Of a stretch of 64,000 bases of DNA, positions 51,664 through 60,436 are shown in pieces. The stretch comes from Thermodesulfobacteriota bacterium (GTDB taxonomy: Bacteria > Desulfobacterota > QYQD01), in contig JAVHLC010000013.1 in the NCBI GenBank assembly GCA_031082315.1, positions 1,515-65,514 of the forward strand, given 5' to 3'. A program made the position numbers and the translations under genes. Under the pieces are notes generated by a model. That model was not told where the DNA came from. It saw only the letters and a list, made by a program, of their open reading frames with translations, and searched no databases. Position 1 is the stretch's first letter; the number at the start of each line of letters is the position of its first letter.

Positions 51664-52272
51664 CTAAAATGGCAAATAAAATAAGGTCGGTATCAATTTT
51701 GTATTTTCTTCAAAATATTCAAGAAATTCTAATAAAATGAATAACCACATAAAAAAACTGGCATGAACCATTGAGCGAAAGAAAACCTTTGGGTAAATTT
51801 CGAATTTGTTTTTTGACCAATAGTTATTGAAGTTTGGGATAATTCGTTTAACTTTTTTGCAGTATTCAGCGTATTCATTTCCAAATAATTCAAAGAGTCT
51901 TGCTTCTTCTCCTTTAATAACAAAGTAGTAGTTATAAATAAAAAAAGGCATGATTATAAAAAGAAGTATTAATTTTCCAGAGCTAAGAATGATCCCAACT
52001 GCACCGAGAAAAGAGAACACATACAGAGGATTTCGCCATATAGAATATGGTCCATCCTGACATAATTCTTCGTCTTTTCTTCCTCCGATGTAAACGGTAG
52101 CCCATATTCGTCCAAGGGTTGCGATAACTATCAATACATATCCGGATAATTCTAGAATTTCATATGAAAGTGACCCTTCGTGACCTGATTTTGAAAATAG
52201 AATTATTGAGATGAAAATTAATCCAATTAACCAACTAAATCCAAGTCTGTATCTTTCAGCTGCTGTATGCAC
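51664..52272 (-). CDS. Isoprenylcysteine carboxyl methyltransferase-family membrane protein
   Basis: A 202-residue membrane protein with about five hydrophobic helices. The ICMT/PEMT signature is present: GPYSIWRNPLYV and GEEARLFELFGNEYAEYCKKVKRIIP bind S-adenosylmethionine in relatives. The DNA is clearly more AT-rich than the flanking core genes, a sign of transfer. The C-terminus has an extra helix after the catalytic part. Substrate unknown; bacterial members methylate diverse small molecules or proteins. Confidence 0.8.
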   Translation of the reverse strand: MHTAAERYRLGFSWLIGLIFISIILFSKSGHEGSLSYEILELSGYVLIVIATLGRIWATVYIGGRKDEELCQDGPYSIWRNPLYVFSFLGAVGIILSSGKLILLFIIMPFFIYNYYFVIKGEEARLFELFGNEYAEYCKKVKRIIPNFNNYWSKNKFEIYPKVFFRSMVHASFFMWLFILLEFLEYFEENTKLIPTLFYLPF

Positions 52273-52281
52273 GGCGTTCCT

Positions 52282-52680
52282 TTACTTTTTGTCCTTCAGG
52301 TTTTTGTCCTTCAGCAAGGCAGCGAGATTAGCGAACGACCTGTAAGTCGAAGGTGGTTCCTGCTCGCCTCCCGGCGTCGGACCGTCAGACCATTCTGCAT
52401 CCAGATATCGTGAGTGTTCATTGTCATGGCAATAGAGACACAGCAGCTCCCAGTTGCTGCCATCAGGCGGATTGTTATCGTGGTTGTGGTCCTTATGATG
52501 GACTGTCAGCTCACGAAGTCTCTTGCCCGTGAATTCACGCCCGCACCGCGCACATATCCACGGGAAGATCTTGAGGGCTCGCTCCCGATAGGTCTTCTGC
52601 CGGCGCTCTCGGTCGCGGCGAGCTTCAGCAATAATCTGATCCAGCTTGTCGCCCTCTGTTTGTGTCTTCTTCAGTGACAT
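52282..52680 (-). CDS. YajD-like HNH nuclease
   Basis: A 132-residue protein with an HNH domain: ICARCGREF (first CxxC), LTVHHKDHNHDNNPPDG (catalytic HH and D/N) and WELLCLYCHDNEH (second CxxC). The N-terminus is basic and helical. The ATG at 52680 has GGAGAG upstream; 13 upstream codons were dropped. Resembles E. coli YajD, whose role is unknown. The low-complexity end (KDKNLKDKK) may be partly slippage-derived. Confidence 0.85.
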   Translation of the reverse strand: MSLKKTQTEGDKLDQIIAEARRDRERRQKTYRERALKIFPWICARCGREFTGKRLRELTVHHKDHNHDNNPPDGSNWELLCLYCHDNEHSRYLDAEWSDGPTPGGEQEPPSTYRSFANLAALLKDKNLKDKK

Positions 52681-52744
52681 ATGCACACTCTCCAGCCCGC
52701 GCGGACAAAAGGGGGGCATTCGGGGATATAATTTTTCACGCAGT

Positions 52745-52815
52745 TAGAACCAGATTCCCGCTCAGAATCGCTGCGGGAATGACAGAATGGAGGCTTTTGC
52801 AAGAGGCTCTTAACT
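52745..52815. repeat. Partial MITE-like repeat
   Basis: The words gattcccgctcagaatcgctgcgggaatgacag and gcttttgcaagaggctctt match the right half of the element at 9597-9731. The left end is missing, suggesting a truncated copy. Confidence 0.55.
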
Positions 52816-52855
52816 TACCCACTTGATGAGAAAGAGCCTTCTTAAGTAATTTATC

Positions 52856-53116
52856 TCAGTGATGCCCTTCATCTTTTAGGAAATACTGGTGGTATTCTTC
52901 CTCCGCCAGGTGTTTTTTAAGTGTTCCAGTTACAAAGTCAACTATCTCTGAGACCTCGGTATCGCTTAAGCGTTTTACTAAAAGATGCATTAGCTCGTCA
53001 TCGGTAAACTTTTGCAGGTACGCGATGAGGGACTTTTCATCCAGTTCCCGGCTTAAGCCAAAGGCTATCTGGCCTTCATCAAATGTATTCACAAATTCAT
53101 GTCTGTGTCTGCCCAT
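52856..53116 (-). CDS. Small hypothetical protein
   Basis: An 86-residue acidic helical protein with many His residues at both ends (MGRHRHEF and EEEYHQYFLKDEGHH). GGAGG lies upstream of the ATG. No family was recognised. It lies 37 bp downstream of the acyl-CoA synthetase gene on the same strand, so it is probably co-transcribed with it. Confidence 0.6.
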   Translation of the reverse strand: MGRHRHEFVNTFDEGQIAFGLSRELDEKSLIAYLQKFTDDELMHLLVKRLSDTEVSEIVDFVTGTLKKHLAEEEYHQYFLKDEGHH

Positions 53117-53153
53117 ATAAGTAAAGAGCCTCCGCTGTCGTATTATTACTACC

Positions 53154-54944
53154 TTACCGGTAGAGGTCTTCTATCTCTTCTTGAAATGTTGCGGCGATGG
53201 CCGCCCTTTTCTTTTTTAAGGTAAAGGTCAAAAGGCCGCTTTGTGCAGTCCATTCTTCAGGAATCAGTTTAAACCTGATAATCCTTGCCCATGGCCGGGT
53301 GCCTTCTTTTTTATTGTGGAGTTGATCTGTCTCATTTTTGATAAGTTGGACAATCTCAGGATACTCTATTAATTCTTCTTTATCACTGCAACGTATATTA
53401 TGTCCGAGGCAGTAATCCTCGATAGCCTGTCTATACGGTACTATGAGCGCGCCCAGGTGTTTCCGGTCCTGTCCGACAATGATGACCTGAGATATGAAAG
53501 GACTTAGAGACAGGGCGGTTTCTATAGGTTCCGGTTCAATGTTTTCACCGCTTAAAAGGACGATAGTATCCTTGGCCCGGCCGGTGATGACGAGATTCCC
53601 TTGCGGGGTCAGCATGCCGAGATCGCCGGTATTCAGCCAGCCATTTTTGAGTACCTTATCCGTGGCCTCCTTGTCCTTAAAGTATCCCCGCATCACCTGA
53701 GGCCCCTTCACCCAGATAATCCCTGCCTTGCCGGGCGGGACGGGTTCCTCAGTTTCGGTCAGTATTTTTATCTCTGTTTCGGGTATCGGTCTTCCCGCGC
53801 TGCCTTTCATGTTGGCTTCCGGCCGTCTTATGGTAAGAACGGGCGAGGTTTCCGTCAGCCCGTAGCCGTTGAGAAGGGTTACTCCTATCATTTCGAAAAA
53901 ATCATCGAGATGGGGCGGCAGGGTTCCTCCCCCGCTCACCGCTACCCTAAGTTTGCCGCCCAGGTTATCTCGCACGGTTTTATATATCAGCCGGTCAGCG
54001 AGGAGATGGAGTGGAAGGTATATGAACCGCCCGGATTTTATGAAGTTTTTGCTGGCCGTAAGCAATAAGCTGATCAGCTTATAGTATTTTTCCTTTTTTA
54101 GTCTGTCCATTACCCCCTGATAAAATATCTCCCACAGCCTGGGCACACCGGCTATGAAATTCGGCTGTTGCGCAGACAGATCCTCACGAAAGTGGTGAGG
54201 GTCACTGAAAATAAGCGTGGCTCCGCTTGAAAGGGCAATATATTCGACTGTCCTTTCGAACATGTGATAAGGCGGAAGGAGGGATAAAAAACGTTCTTCC
54301 GGTTGAACGGGTATGCACTTGAGGACGGAACCAACGTTTTTAGCTATGTTCCCATGTGTGAGCATAACCCCTTTGGGCCGCCCGGTCGTGCCTGAGGTAT
54401 AGACAATAGTGGCCAGATCGTTTTCCCTGGCCGTTTTAGCCCGGTCAAAAAATGTCTTATCGCCGGTGGATAACAGCCTTTTTCCCTTAATCCTTACCTC
54501 TTCCCAAGTGATGAGACCCTTTATTTCGGGGGGCCTTTTATCTCCTGAGTAGATGATGTATTCAATGGCTGGGGCCTCTTTTTTCAGGATTGGGATCGTG
54601 TCCGGGGACATATCCGTGACAGCGATCTTGACCTCTGCGTGGTTGGCTATATAGGTAAGCTCGTCCAGGGCCAAGTCGTTACCGCGCGGGACATCTATTC
54701 CGCCGCTGCCCAGGATGGCAAGATCGCTGATGAGCCAGCGTGGGCCCTTATTTATGAAGAGCCCTATCTTGTCTCCAGGCTTCAGGCCTACGGATATAAG
54801 ACCGGTCCCAATCTCAGCCATAGCTTTTCCCAGTGCGCTGTAGGACAGGGTTGTCCACCCGGTATTATGCCTTTCCTGCAGCGCAACACTGCCGGGGAAT
54901 TTGGATACGGCCTGTTCAATTAAATGGTTAATCGTGTCTCGCAT
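53154..54944 (-). CDS. Long-chain acyl-CoA synthetase (AMP-forming)
   Basis: A 596-residue adenylate-forming enzyme. Motifs: P-loop VYTSGTTGRPKGVMLTHG, LLNGYGLTETSPVLT, and the hinge-region GWLNTGDLGMLTPQGNLVITGRAKD. The C-terminal domain ends LTFTLKKKRAAI with the usual Lys context. It activates fatty acids to acyl-CoA; AMP-binding proteins of this FadD15/long-chain type in Desulfobacterota can also act on other carboxylates. The patatin-like gene follows upstream in the same direction, a plausible lipid-turnover pair. Confidence 0.9.
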   Translation of the reverse strand: MRDTINHLIEQAVSKFPGSVALQERHNTGWTTLSYSALGKAMAEIGTGLISVGLKPGDKIGLFINKGPRWLISDLAILGSGGIDVPRGNDLALDELTYIANHAEVKIAVTDMSPDTIPILKKEAPAIEYIIYSGDKRPPEIKGLITWEEVRIKGKRLLSTGDKTFFDRAKTARENDLATIVYTSGTTGRPKGVMLTHGNIAKNVGSVLKCIPVQPEERFLSLLPPYHMFERTVEYIALSSGATLIFSDPHHFREDLSAQQPNFIAGVPRLWEIFYQGVMDRLKKEKYYKLISLLLTASKNFIKSGRFIYLPLHLLADRLIYKTVRDNLGGKLRVAVSGGGTLPPHLDDFFEMIGVTLLNGYGLTETSPVLTIRRPEANMKGSAGRPIPETEIKILTETEEPVPPGKAGIIWVKGPQVMRGYFKDKEATDKVLKNGWLNTGDLGMLTPQGNLVITGRAKDTIVLLSGENIEPEPIETALSLSPFISQVIIVGQDRKHLGALIVPYRQAIEDYCLGHNIRCSDKEELIEYPEIVQLIKNETDQLHNKKEGTRPWARIIRFKLIPEEWTAQSGLLTFTLKKKRAAIAATFQEEIEDLYR

Positions 54945-54956
54945 CTTATAATATAG

Positions 54957-54990
54957 CTTTCAGCTCTCAGCGATCAGTTTTCAGCTTTTT
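54957..54990. repeat. CTTTCAGCTCTCAGCGATCAG repeat
   Basis: A short copy of the gctgaaagctgatagc family, overlapping the end of the patatin-domain gene. It suggests the last codons were provided by the repeat. Confidence 0.5.
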
Positions 54991-56936
54991 TGACTGCCGA
55001 CTGCCGGCAGCTCTCCACCCATTAATTTTTCGATTTCATCTATTTTTTGAAGGCAGGCCTCTTCTCCCCTGCGTATTAATTCCTTTCCCAGGTGGAAATC
55101 TCCCCACTTGTAGCCTTCGACATCTGGATAAATAACGATGTCAGACTTATTAATGCTTTCCCGTGCGGCATGGGAAAACATTATGGAGAAGGAACGAGTG
55201 AGTACGCCTAAGATAGAAGGCCCCCTATTTTCAGGCCAGCGCTCGCCGGTGCGCCTTTCTACTACCGAAGCTAATAGAAAATCGGCGCCTTTATTGACGA
55301 GTACATCCACGGGCAACGGGTTGAGAAGCGCCCCATCGCTAAGCCACTGTCCGTTCATATTAAATGGATTGAACATGCCCGGGCTGGATATACTGGCCCG
55401 CACGGCCTTGCTCACCGATCCCCGCTCCATAATAACCTCCTGACCGGTGGCCATGTCAACGGCAATAATACTCACCGGGATCGCCAGGTCAAGAAAATCT
55501 GCGCCCTCCAGCATCTCTTCCAGTACGGAGAGGATGCGGTTTCCCTTTAAGACTCCCCCGCCCAGCAGTGTATAGTCGTATATATTTTTTCTTACCTGAC
55601 GAGTAGTGGAGAAATAGGACAAGGCCAGCTCTATAGCCGCATTTGCCGAACCGGTCTTGCCGTATAATGCGGCTACAAATGCCCCGATGCTGCATCCGGC
55701 TATCATATCTATGGGGATGCCCCTTTCCTCCAGCGCCTTTAGAACGCCCAGATGTGTCCAGCCCCGTGCGCCTCCGGCCCCGAGCGCTACCCCGACTCGT
55801 CTTTTGCAAATTTCACGCGCCAGTCTTCGCAGCGCAGTTCTATTTTTTTCTTCCTCCTTATATTGCCATATCTCCGGGACTTCGGCCAGATTCAGAAGGG
55901 CCTTTATTTCAGTGCGGTGAAGACCTGTGTCTCCTCTTATATGGCTTGTGCCGATTTTGATGCGCGCTGACGTGGAATCGATGATATCCTGAATCAGGCG
56001 GAGCTGTTGGGGGACGTCGGCCATATCTTCCACAAGGGTCGGGATAAGAAAGAGAATGCAGTCAGAGAGCCTTAAGACCCGTTTGCTTACCGTATTGATT
56101 TCATGGTGGAGATCGAAAAAGACATAGGCGAAATTATTTTTCAATACTTCCATGATAGAGGATAGATGAGACCTGATTTCCGTAACGAATTTTCGATTAC
56201 TCGTTTGCGGCAATTGGAAGATAGTGACACCGGCGGGGCTTTTGTACCAGGATTGCCTTAGGTTAGCCCTGGTTTCCGGAGAAAAGTCTTCAATTAATCG
56301 GTTGTCCGGGCAGTCGATCTGTTCACCGCCCAGGATATGTAAGACCTGTCCACGGGGTTCGTCCAGGTCTATAACCAGGACTTTTCCCCCTGCTTCGCGG
56401 GCGACGGATACCGCCAGCATAGCGGTAAAAGTGGAGCAACCAAGGCCGGCGTGAGAACCGATGACACTATAAAAGCAAGGGGCGACCAGCGGGGTAATCA
56501 GCCCTCCAGCCTTACTGAACCTGGAAGATATAATGCGGCTGATGTGCAGGGCAACCTGTGGATGTTTGTACAATAGCGCCTCAAAATCCGCCTTCTTAAG
56601 CTCAAAGAGTTCGACGTCAAGGGCCGCTTTGACTGTGGCCATCCTTGGTTCCCCGGTGAGAATGGCCCGTTCACCGAAGAAATCTCCCCGGTGTAACTGG
56701 GCAATAAGGTCCTCCCGCCCCTCCTTTCTTACATAAACGTCAACTATGCCGGACTTGATTATGAAAAGTGAATCCCCCGGATCCCCTCCCCGGCAAATTA
56801 CCTCACCTTTTCTGGCCCGCAGCCTTTTGAACCGTTTTGCCAGATGGAAGAGTTCCTCTTCCGGGAGAAAAGCCAGAAAATCCACCCCGGGAAGCGCATA
56901 AAAGACTTCTATGTTATTAGAGGTCAGTTCTTCCAT
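54981..56936 (-). CDS. Cyclic-nucleotide-binding / degenerate P-loop / patatin phospholipase fusion
   Basis: A 651-residue three-part protein. Residues about 15-140 form a cNMP-binding domain (GDPGDSLFIIKSG, GDFFGERAILTGEPR). Residues about 155-390 resemble a MinD/ParA-type domain (VIGSHAGLGCSTFTAMLAVSVA, VLVIDLDEPRGQ), but both Lys of the deviant Walker A are replaced. Residues about 395-600 are a patatin lipase with oxyanion GAGGARGWTHLGVL, nucleophile GCSIGAF and Asp in DGALLNP. CNB plus patatin recalls neuropathy target esterase; the P-loop insert is unusual. No signal peptide. Confidence 0.88.
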   Translation of the reverse strand: MEELTSNNIEVFYALPGVDFLAFLPEEELFHLAKRFKRLRARKGEVICRGGDPGDSLFIIKSGIVDVYVRKEGREDLIAQLHRGDFFGERAILTGEPRMATVKAALDVELFELKKADFEALLYKHPQVALHISRIISSRFSKAGGLITPLVAPCFYSVIGSHAGLGCSTFTAMLAVSVAREAGGKVLVIDLDEPRGQVLHILGGEQIDCPDNRLIEDFSPETRANLRQSWYKSPAGVTIFQLPQTSNRKFVTEIRSHLSSIMEVLKNNFAYVFFDLHHEINTVSKRVLRLSDCILFLIPTLVEDMADVPQQLRLIQDIIDSTSARIKIGTSHIRGDTGLHRTEIKALLNLAEVPEIWQYKEEEKNRTALRRLAREICKRRVGVALGAGGARGWTHLGVLKALEERGIPIDMIAGCSIGAFVAALYGKTGSANAAIELALSYFSTTRQVRKNIYDYTLLGGGVLKGNRILSVLEEMLEGADFLDLAIPVSIIAVDMATGQEVIMERGSVSKAVRASISSPGMFNPFNMNGQWLSDGALLNPLPVDVLVNKGADFLLASVVERRTGERWPENRGPSILGVLTRSFSIMFSHAARESINKSDIVIYPDVEGYKWGDFHLGKELIRRGEEACLQKIDEIEKLMGGELPAVGSQKS

Positions 56937-57491
56937 ATTGCCTGGTTTCCTTCCGGGAACAATCGTTGTATCCGTTCACCGTTATCAGCTCACCGTTGTC
57001 CGTGAAAAACACGAAAACGTCTTTTTCGGTGAACGGCTAATATGCTTTTAGCATCCAGCACTGTAGGGTGGGCTTTGCCCACCAAGAGAATGATGGTGGG
57101 TAAAACCCACCCTACGTGGCTGCGGTAAAATCTTACTTCTTACGAAGTCATCAAAGCTGACTGCTAACAATATTATCGGCTGAAAGGCGTGTCTTATCAA
57201 ACCAATGTGACCAGCCCTGATCCACCATCAAGACATCATCTGCGGCGTTGCCTTCGATCACTCCTCCTTGCGGCGTATTGCTCCATACGCCTCAGTCGTC
57301 GTTCCTCGGCGCCTTGCATCTAATATCTTGCCGGTGATCAGGAATGCTTCATAACCTACTGATTTTAACCTCGATAGCTAAATTAGACGGTGGATTTGTG
57401 ACCAGGAACATAAGCCGGTCGTAGATACGCCGGGGCGTGTTCAAGGATTTGCCCGGGGATGCCGATCAGGATATAAATTAGGTGGATACGT
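56937..57491. repeat. Repeat-rich region upstream of pilB
   Basis: No gene. Bases 56967-57035 are the accgttatcagctcaccgttgtccg family. Bases 57063-57113 are an inverted repeat, GTAGGGTGGGCTTTGCCCACC against GGTGGGTAAAACCCACCCTAC. Bases 57130-57360 hold a variant of the tgcggcgttgcc...gcgccttgcatc element also seen at 13208. The last 90 bp before pilB are unique. Confidence 0.65.
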
Positions 57492-59186
57492 ATGTCAACC
57501 CGTCTCGGCGAATTATTAGTTAGAGAAAAGCTGATAACCGTGGAACAACTGAAAGGGGCCTTGAACGAGCAAAGACTCCACGGGGGAACTCTTGGTTATC
57601 ATCTTGTTAAAATGGGCATTATTGCTGAAAATGTCCTGCTCAGTTTTTTGAGCAGACAATTTGGGGTTTCCGTGGTGGATCCTTCCGCTATGGATATCCC
57701 CGAGGAGGTTATCAGGCTTGTCCCCCCCCGTATTGTCCAAAAATATCATGTTATCCCGCTAAAGAAAGCCGGCTCGGTTTTGACCGTGGCCATAGCCGAT
57801 CCCTCCAATATTTCGGCCATAGATGACATAAAGTTTTTTACCGGTACAAATGTAGTGGTTCAGTTGGCTACTGACCTGGCGATCAAAAAGGCTATTGATC
57901 GTTTTTATGACATGTCTGCCTCCCTGAGTGATGTAATGGATGGATTCAAAGACGAAGGGATGGACTACTCCGGTGATGAGGAGGAACTGGACGCCTCAGT
58001 CCTGGCTACAGCGGCCACGGAGGCGCCGGTTGTCAAGCTGGTTAATTTTATTCTGGCCGACGCCATTAAAAAGCAGGCCAGCGATATCCATGTAGAACCG
58101 TATGAAAAGGTCTTTCGGGTCAGGTTCAGAATCGATGGCGTCTTATATGAGATAATGAACCCCCCTTCCCGGCTGAAGAATGCGATAATCTCGCGAATTA
58201 AGATTATGTCCAAACTGGATATTGCGGAGAGGAGGCTGCCTCAGGACGGGCGCATAAAGCTGATCGTAGGGAAGGGCAAGGAGATGGATTTCCGGGTATC
58301 GGTGCTGCCCACCCTATTCGGTGAAAAGGTAGTCTTACGGCTCCTTGACAAGTCTAATCTTCAGCTGGATATGACCAGACTGGGTTTTGAGGAAAAGGCC
58401 CTGACTGATTTTATGGAGGCCATTCACAGGCCTTATGGGATGGTCCTGGTTACCGGACCGACCGGGAGCGGGAAGACCACCACCCTTTATTCGGCGCTGG
58501 CCGAGTTAAATAAGGTGACCGAGAATATTTCGACCGCGGAAGACCCTGTGGAATTCAACCTCATGGGCATAAATCAGGTACAAATCCATGATGATATAGG
58601 GTTGACCTTTGCGGCTGCCTTGCGGTCATTTTTGAGGCAGGACCCGGACATCATTATGGTCGGCGAGATCAGAGACTTTGAGACGGCAGAGATCGGGGTC
58701 AAGGCTGCCCTGACCGGACATCTGGTCCTTTCCACGCTTCATACCAATGACGCCCCTTCTACGATTAATCGGCTGCTCAATATGGGCGTAGAGCCGTTTC
58801 TGGTGTCATCTTCCGTCAATCTTATCCTGGCCCAGCGTTTAGTACGAAAGATTTGTCCGGATTGTAAGGAGGAAGTCTCTATTCCTGCCGAGGTCTTACG
58901 GAATATGGGGTTACGACAGGAGTCTGACGGAGAGATTATCTGCTACAAGGGCAAGGGCTGCCTTAATTGCAATCAGAGTGGTTATCGGGGACGGATTGCC
59001 CTCTATGAGGTTATGCCTATGTATGAAGAATTGAAAGAAATGGTTCTGGTGGGGGCCTCGGCCATGGAGATCAAGAAAGAGACTATACGTTTGGGCACGA
59101 AAACGCTTCGTCAGAGCGGGTTAACCAAGATACTCGAAGGAGTTACCACGATAGAAGAGGTGGCCCGAACAACGGTAGCAGATTGA
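57492..59186 (+). CDS. pilB: Type IV pilus assembly ATPase PilB
   Basis: Hexameric motor for pilus extension, 564 residues. N-terminal MshEN-type domain (about 1-150), then the GspE core: Walker A GPTGSGKTT (322-330), Asp box IMVGEIRDFETAEIGVKAALTGHLVLSTLHTNDA with Walker B and His box. The zinc site CPDCKEEV...CLNCNQSGYRG holds four Cys. MshEN domains often bind cyclic di-GMP, so assembly may respond to it. The next gene is pilC. Type II secretion GspE is less likely because a PilS-like kinase follows. Confidence 0.93.
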   Translation: MSTRLGELLVREKLITVEQLKGALNEQRLHGGTLGYHLVKMGIIAENVLLSFLSRQFGVSVVDPSAMDIPEEVIRLVPPRIVQKYHVIPLKKAGSVLTVAIADPSNISAIDDIKFFTGTNVVVQLATDLAIKKAIDRFYDMSASLSDVMDGFKDEGMDYSGDEEELDASVLATAATEAPVVKLVNFILADAIKKQASDIHVEPYEKVFRVRFRIDGVLYEIMNPPSRLKNAIISRIKIMSKLDIAERRLPQDGRIKLIVGKGKEMDFRVSVLPTLFGEKVVLRLLDKSNLQLDMTRLGFEEKALTDFMEAIHRPYGMVLVTGPTGSGKTTTLYSALAELNKVTENISTAEDPVEFNLMGINQVQIHDDIGLTFAAALRSFLRQDPDIIMVGEIRDFETAEIGVKAALTGHLVLSTLHTNDAPSTINRLLNMGVEPFLVSSSVNLILAQRLVRKICPDCKEEVSIPAEVLRNMGLRQESDGEIICYKGKGCLNCNQSGYRGRIALYEVMPMYEELKEMVLVGASAMEIKKETIRLGTKTLRQSGLTKILEGVTTIEEVARTTVAD

Positions 59187-59224
59187 TAGGTACGGGGTTT
59201 CAGAGGACTTAAGGAGGGATAAAG

Positions 59225-60436
59225 ATGGCTGTTTATATCTGGGAAGCAAAGACAGGCAAAGGGGAAAAGAGGGGCGGTGAGCTGGAAGCGCCGGATGAGA
59301 CCACGGTGCGGGTTCAGTTGAGGAGGTTGCAGCTAACACCTACAAAGATAAAGAAAAAACCAAAGGACCTCCTGGAGAATGTCAAATTTTTAAAGCCCAA
59401 GGTGACACAGAAAGATTTAGTCGTTTTTACACGACAACTTTCTACCATGATAGATGCGGGTCTGCCTCTTATTCAGGGCCTGGATATCCTGGCCAAGCAG
59501 CAGATCAATAAGACTTTCAGGGAGGTGCTTACGGATATAAAGACGAATGTGGAGACCGGCTCAACATTTGCCGATTCTCTGGCAAGGCATGATAAGATTT
59601 TTGACAGTCTCTTTTCCAAGATGGTAGCCGCAGGGGAGTTGGGCGGCATACTGGATGTTATCCTCAATCGTTTGGCTATGTACATGGAAAAGGTTATGAA
59701 ATTGAAGAAAAAGGTCAAAAGCGCGCTGACCTATCCTCTGGTAGTCCTTTGTATTGCTATTTTAGTCGTGGCCGTAATCCTCATCTTTGTTATCCCGGTG
59801 TTCCAGAAAATGTTTGCCGATTTCGGCCAGGCATTACCGGCTCCTACTCAAATTGTTATTAACCTGAGCGAGTTCTGTAAGAAAAATATCATTTTTATGA
59901 TTGCCGGGCTGATTGCGTTTGTATTTGCCTTTCGGAGATTTTACTCTACGGCTAAGGGCAGGAAATGGGTGGACAGCCTTGTTCTCAGGCTTCCGGTGTT
60001 TGGGCCGCTGGTCCGCAAGGTAGCCGTAGCTAAATTTACCCGGACCCTGGGAACCCTGATAAGCAGCGGTGTCCCGATACTGGATTCCTTAAACATAGTA
60101 GCCGGCACGGCTGGAAATAAGATCATTGAAGAGGCTATCTTAAAGGTCAGGGTAAACATAAGCGAGGGCCGTCCGATAGCCGAACCGCTCATGGAAACCG
60201 GGGTGTTCCCTAACATGGTGGTTCAAATGATCACCGTGGGTGAAACGACAGGCGCCCTGGATGCCATGCTGGGGAAGATTGCCGATTTTTATGATGACGA
60301 GGTAGACGCGGCCGTAGATGCCTTAACGTCTATGATCGAACCCTTTATGATGGTCTTTCTCGGGGGGACTATTGGCGGCTTAGTCATTGCCATGTATTTG
60401 CCTATCTTTAAGATGGCGGCGGCGGTAGGTAATTAA
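59225..60436 (+). CDS. pilC: Type IV pilus inner-membrane platform protein PilC
   Basis: A 403-residue GspF/PilC protein. Two repeated cytoplasmic helical domains with FTRQLSTMIDAGLPLIQGLD and FTRTLGTLISSGVPILDSLNIV, three membrane helices (about 172-200, 222-240 and 376-396), and the end GGLVIAMYLPIFKMAAAVGN are typical. A short charged region at the start follows AVYIWEAKTGKG. AAGGAGG is the ribosome site. It shares an operon with pilB and the kinase. Confidence 0.94.
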   Translation: MAVYIWEAKTGKGEKRGGELEAPDETTVRVQLRRLQLTPTKIKKKPKDLLENVKFLKPKVTQKDLVVFTRQLSTMIDAGLPLIQGLDILAKQQINKTFREVLTDIKTNVETGSTFADSLARHDKIFDSLFSKMVAAGELGGILDVILNRLAMYMEKVMKLKKKVKSALTYPLVVLCIAILVVAVILIFVIPVFQKMFADFGQALPAPTQIVINLSEFCKKNIIFMIAGLIAFVFAFRRFYSTAKGRKWVDSLVLRLPVFGPLVRKVAVAKFTRTLGTLISSGVPILDSLNIVAGTAGNKIIEEAILKVRVNISEGRPIAEPLMETGVFPNMVVQMITVGETTGALDAMLGKIADFYDDEVDAAVDALTSMIEPFMMVFLGGTIGGLVIAMYLPIFKMAAAVGN

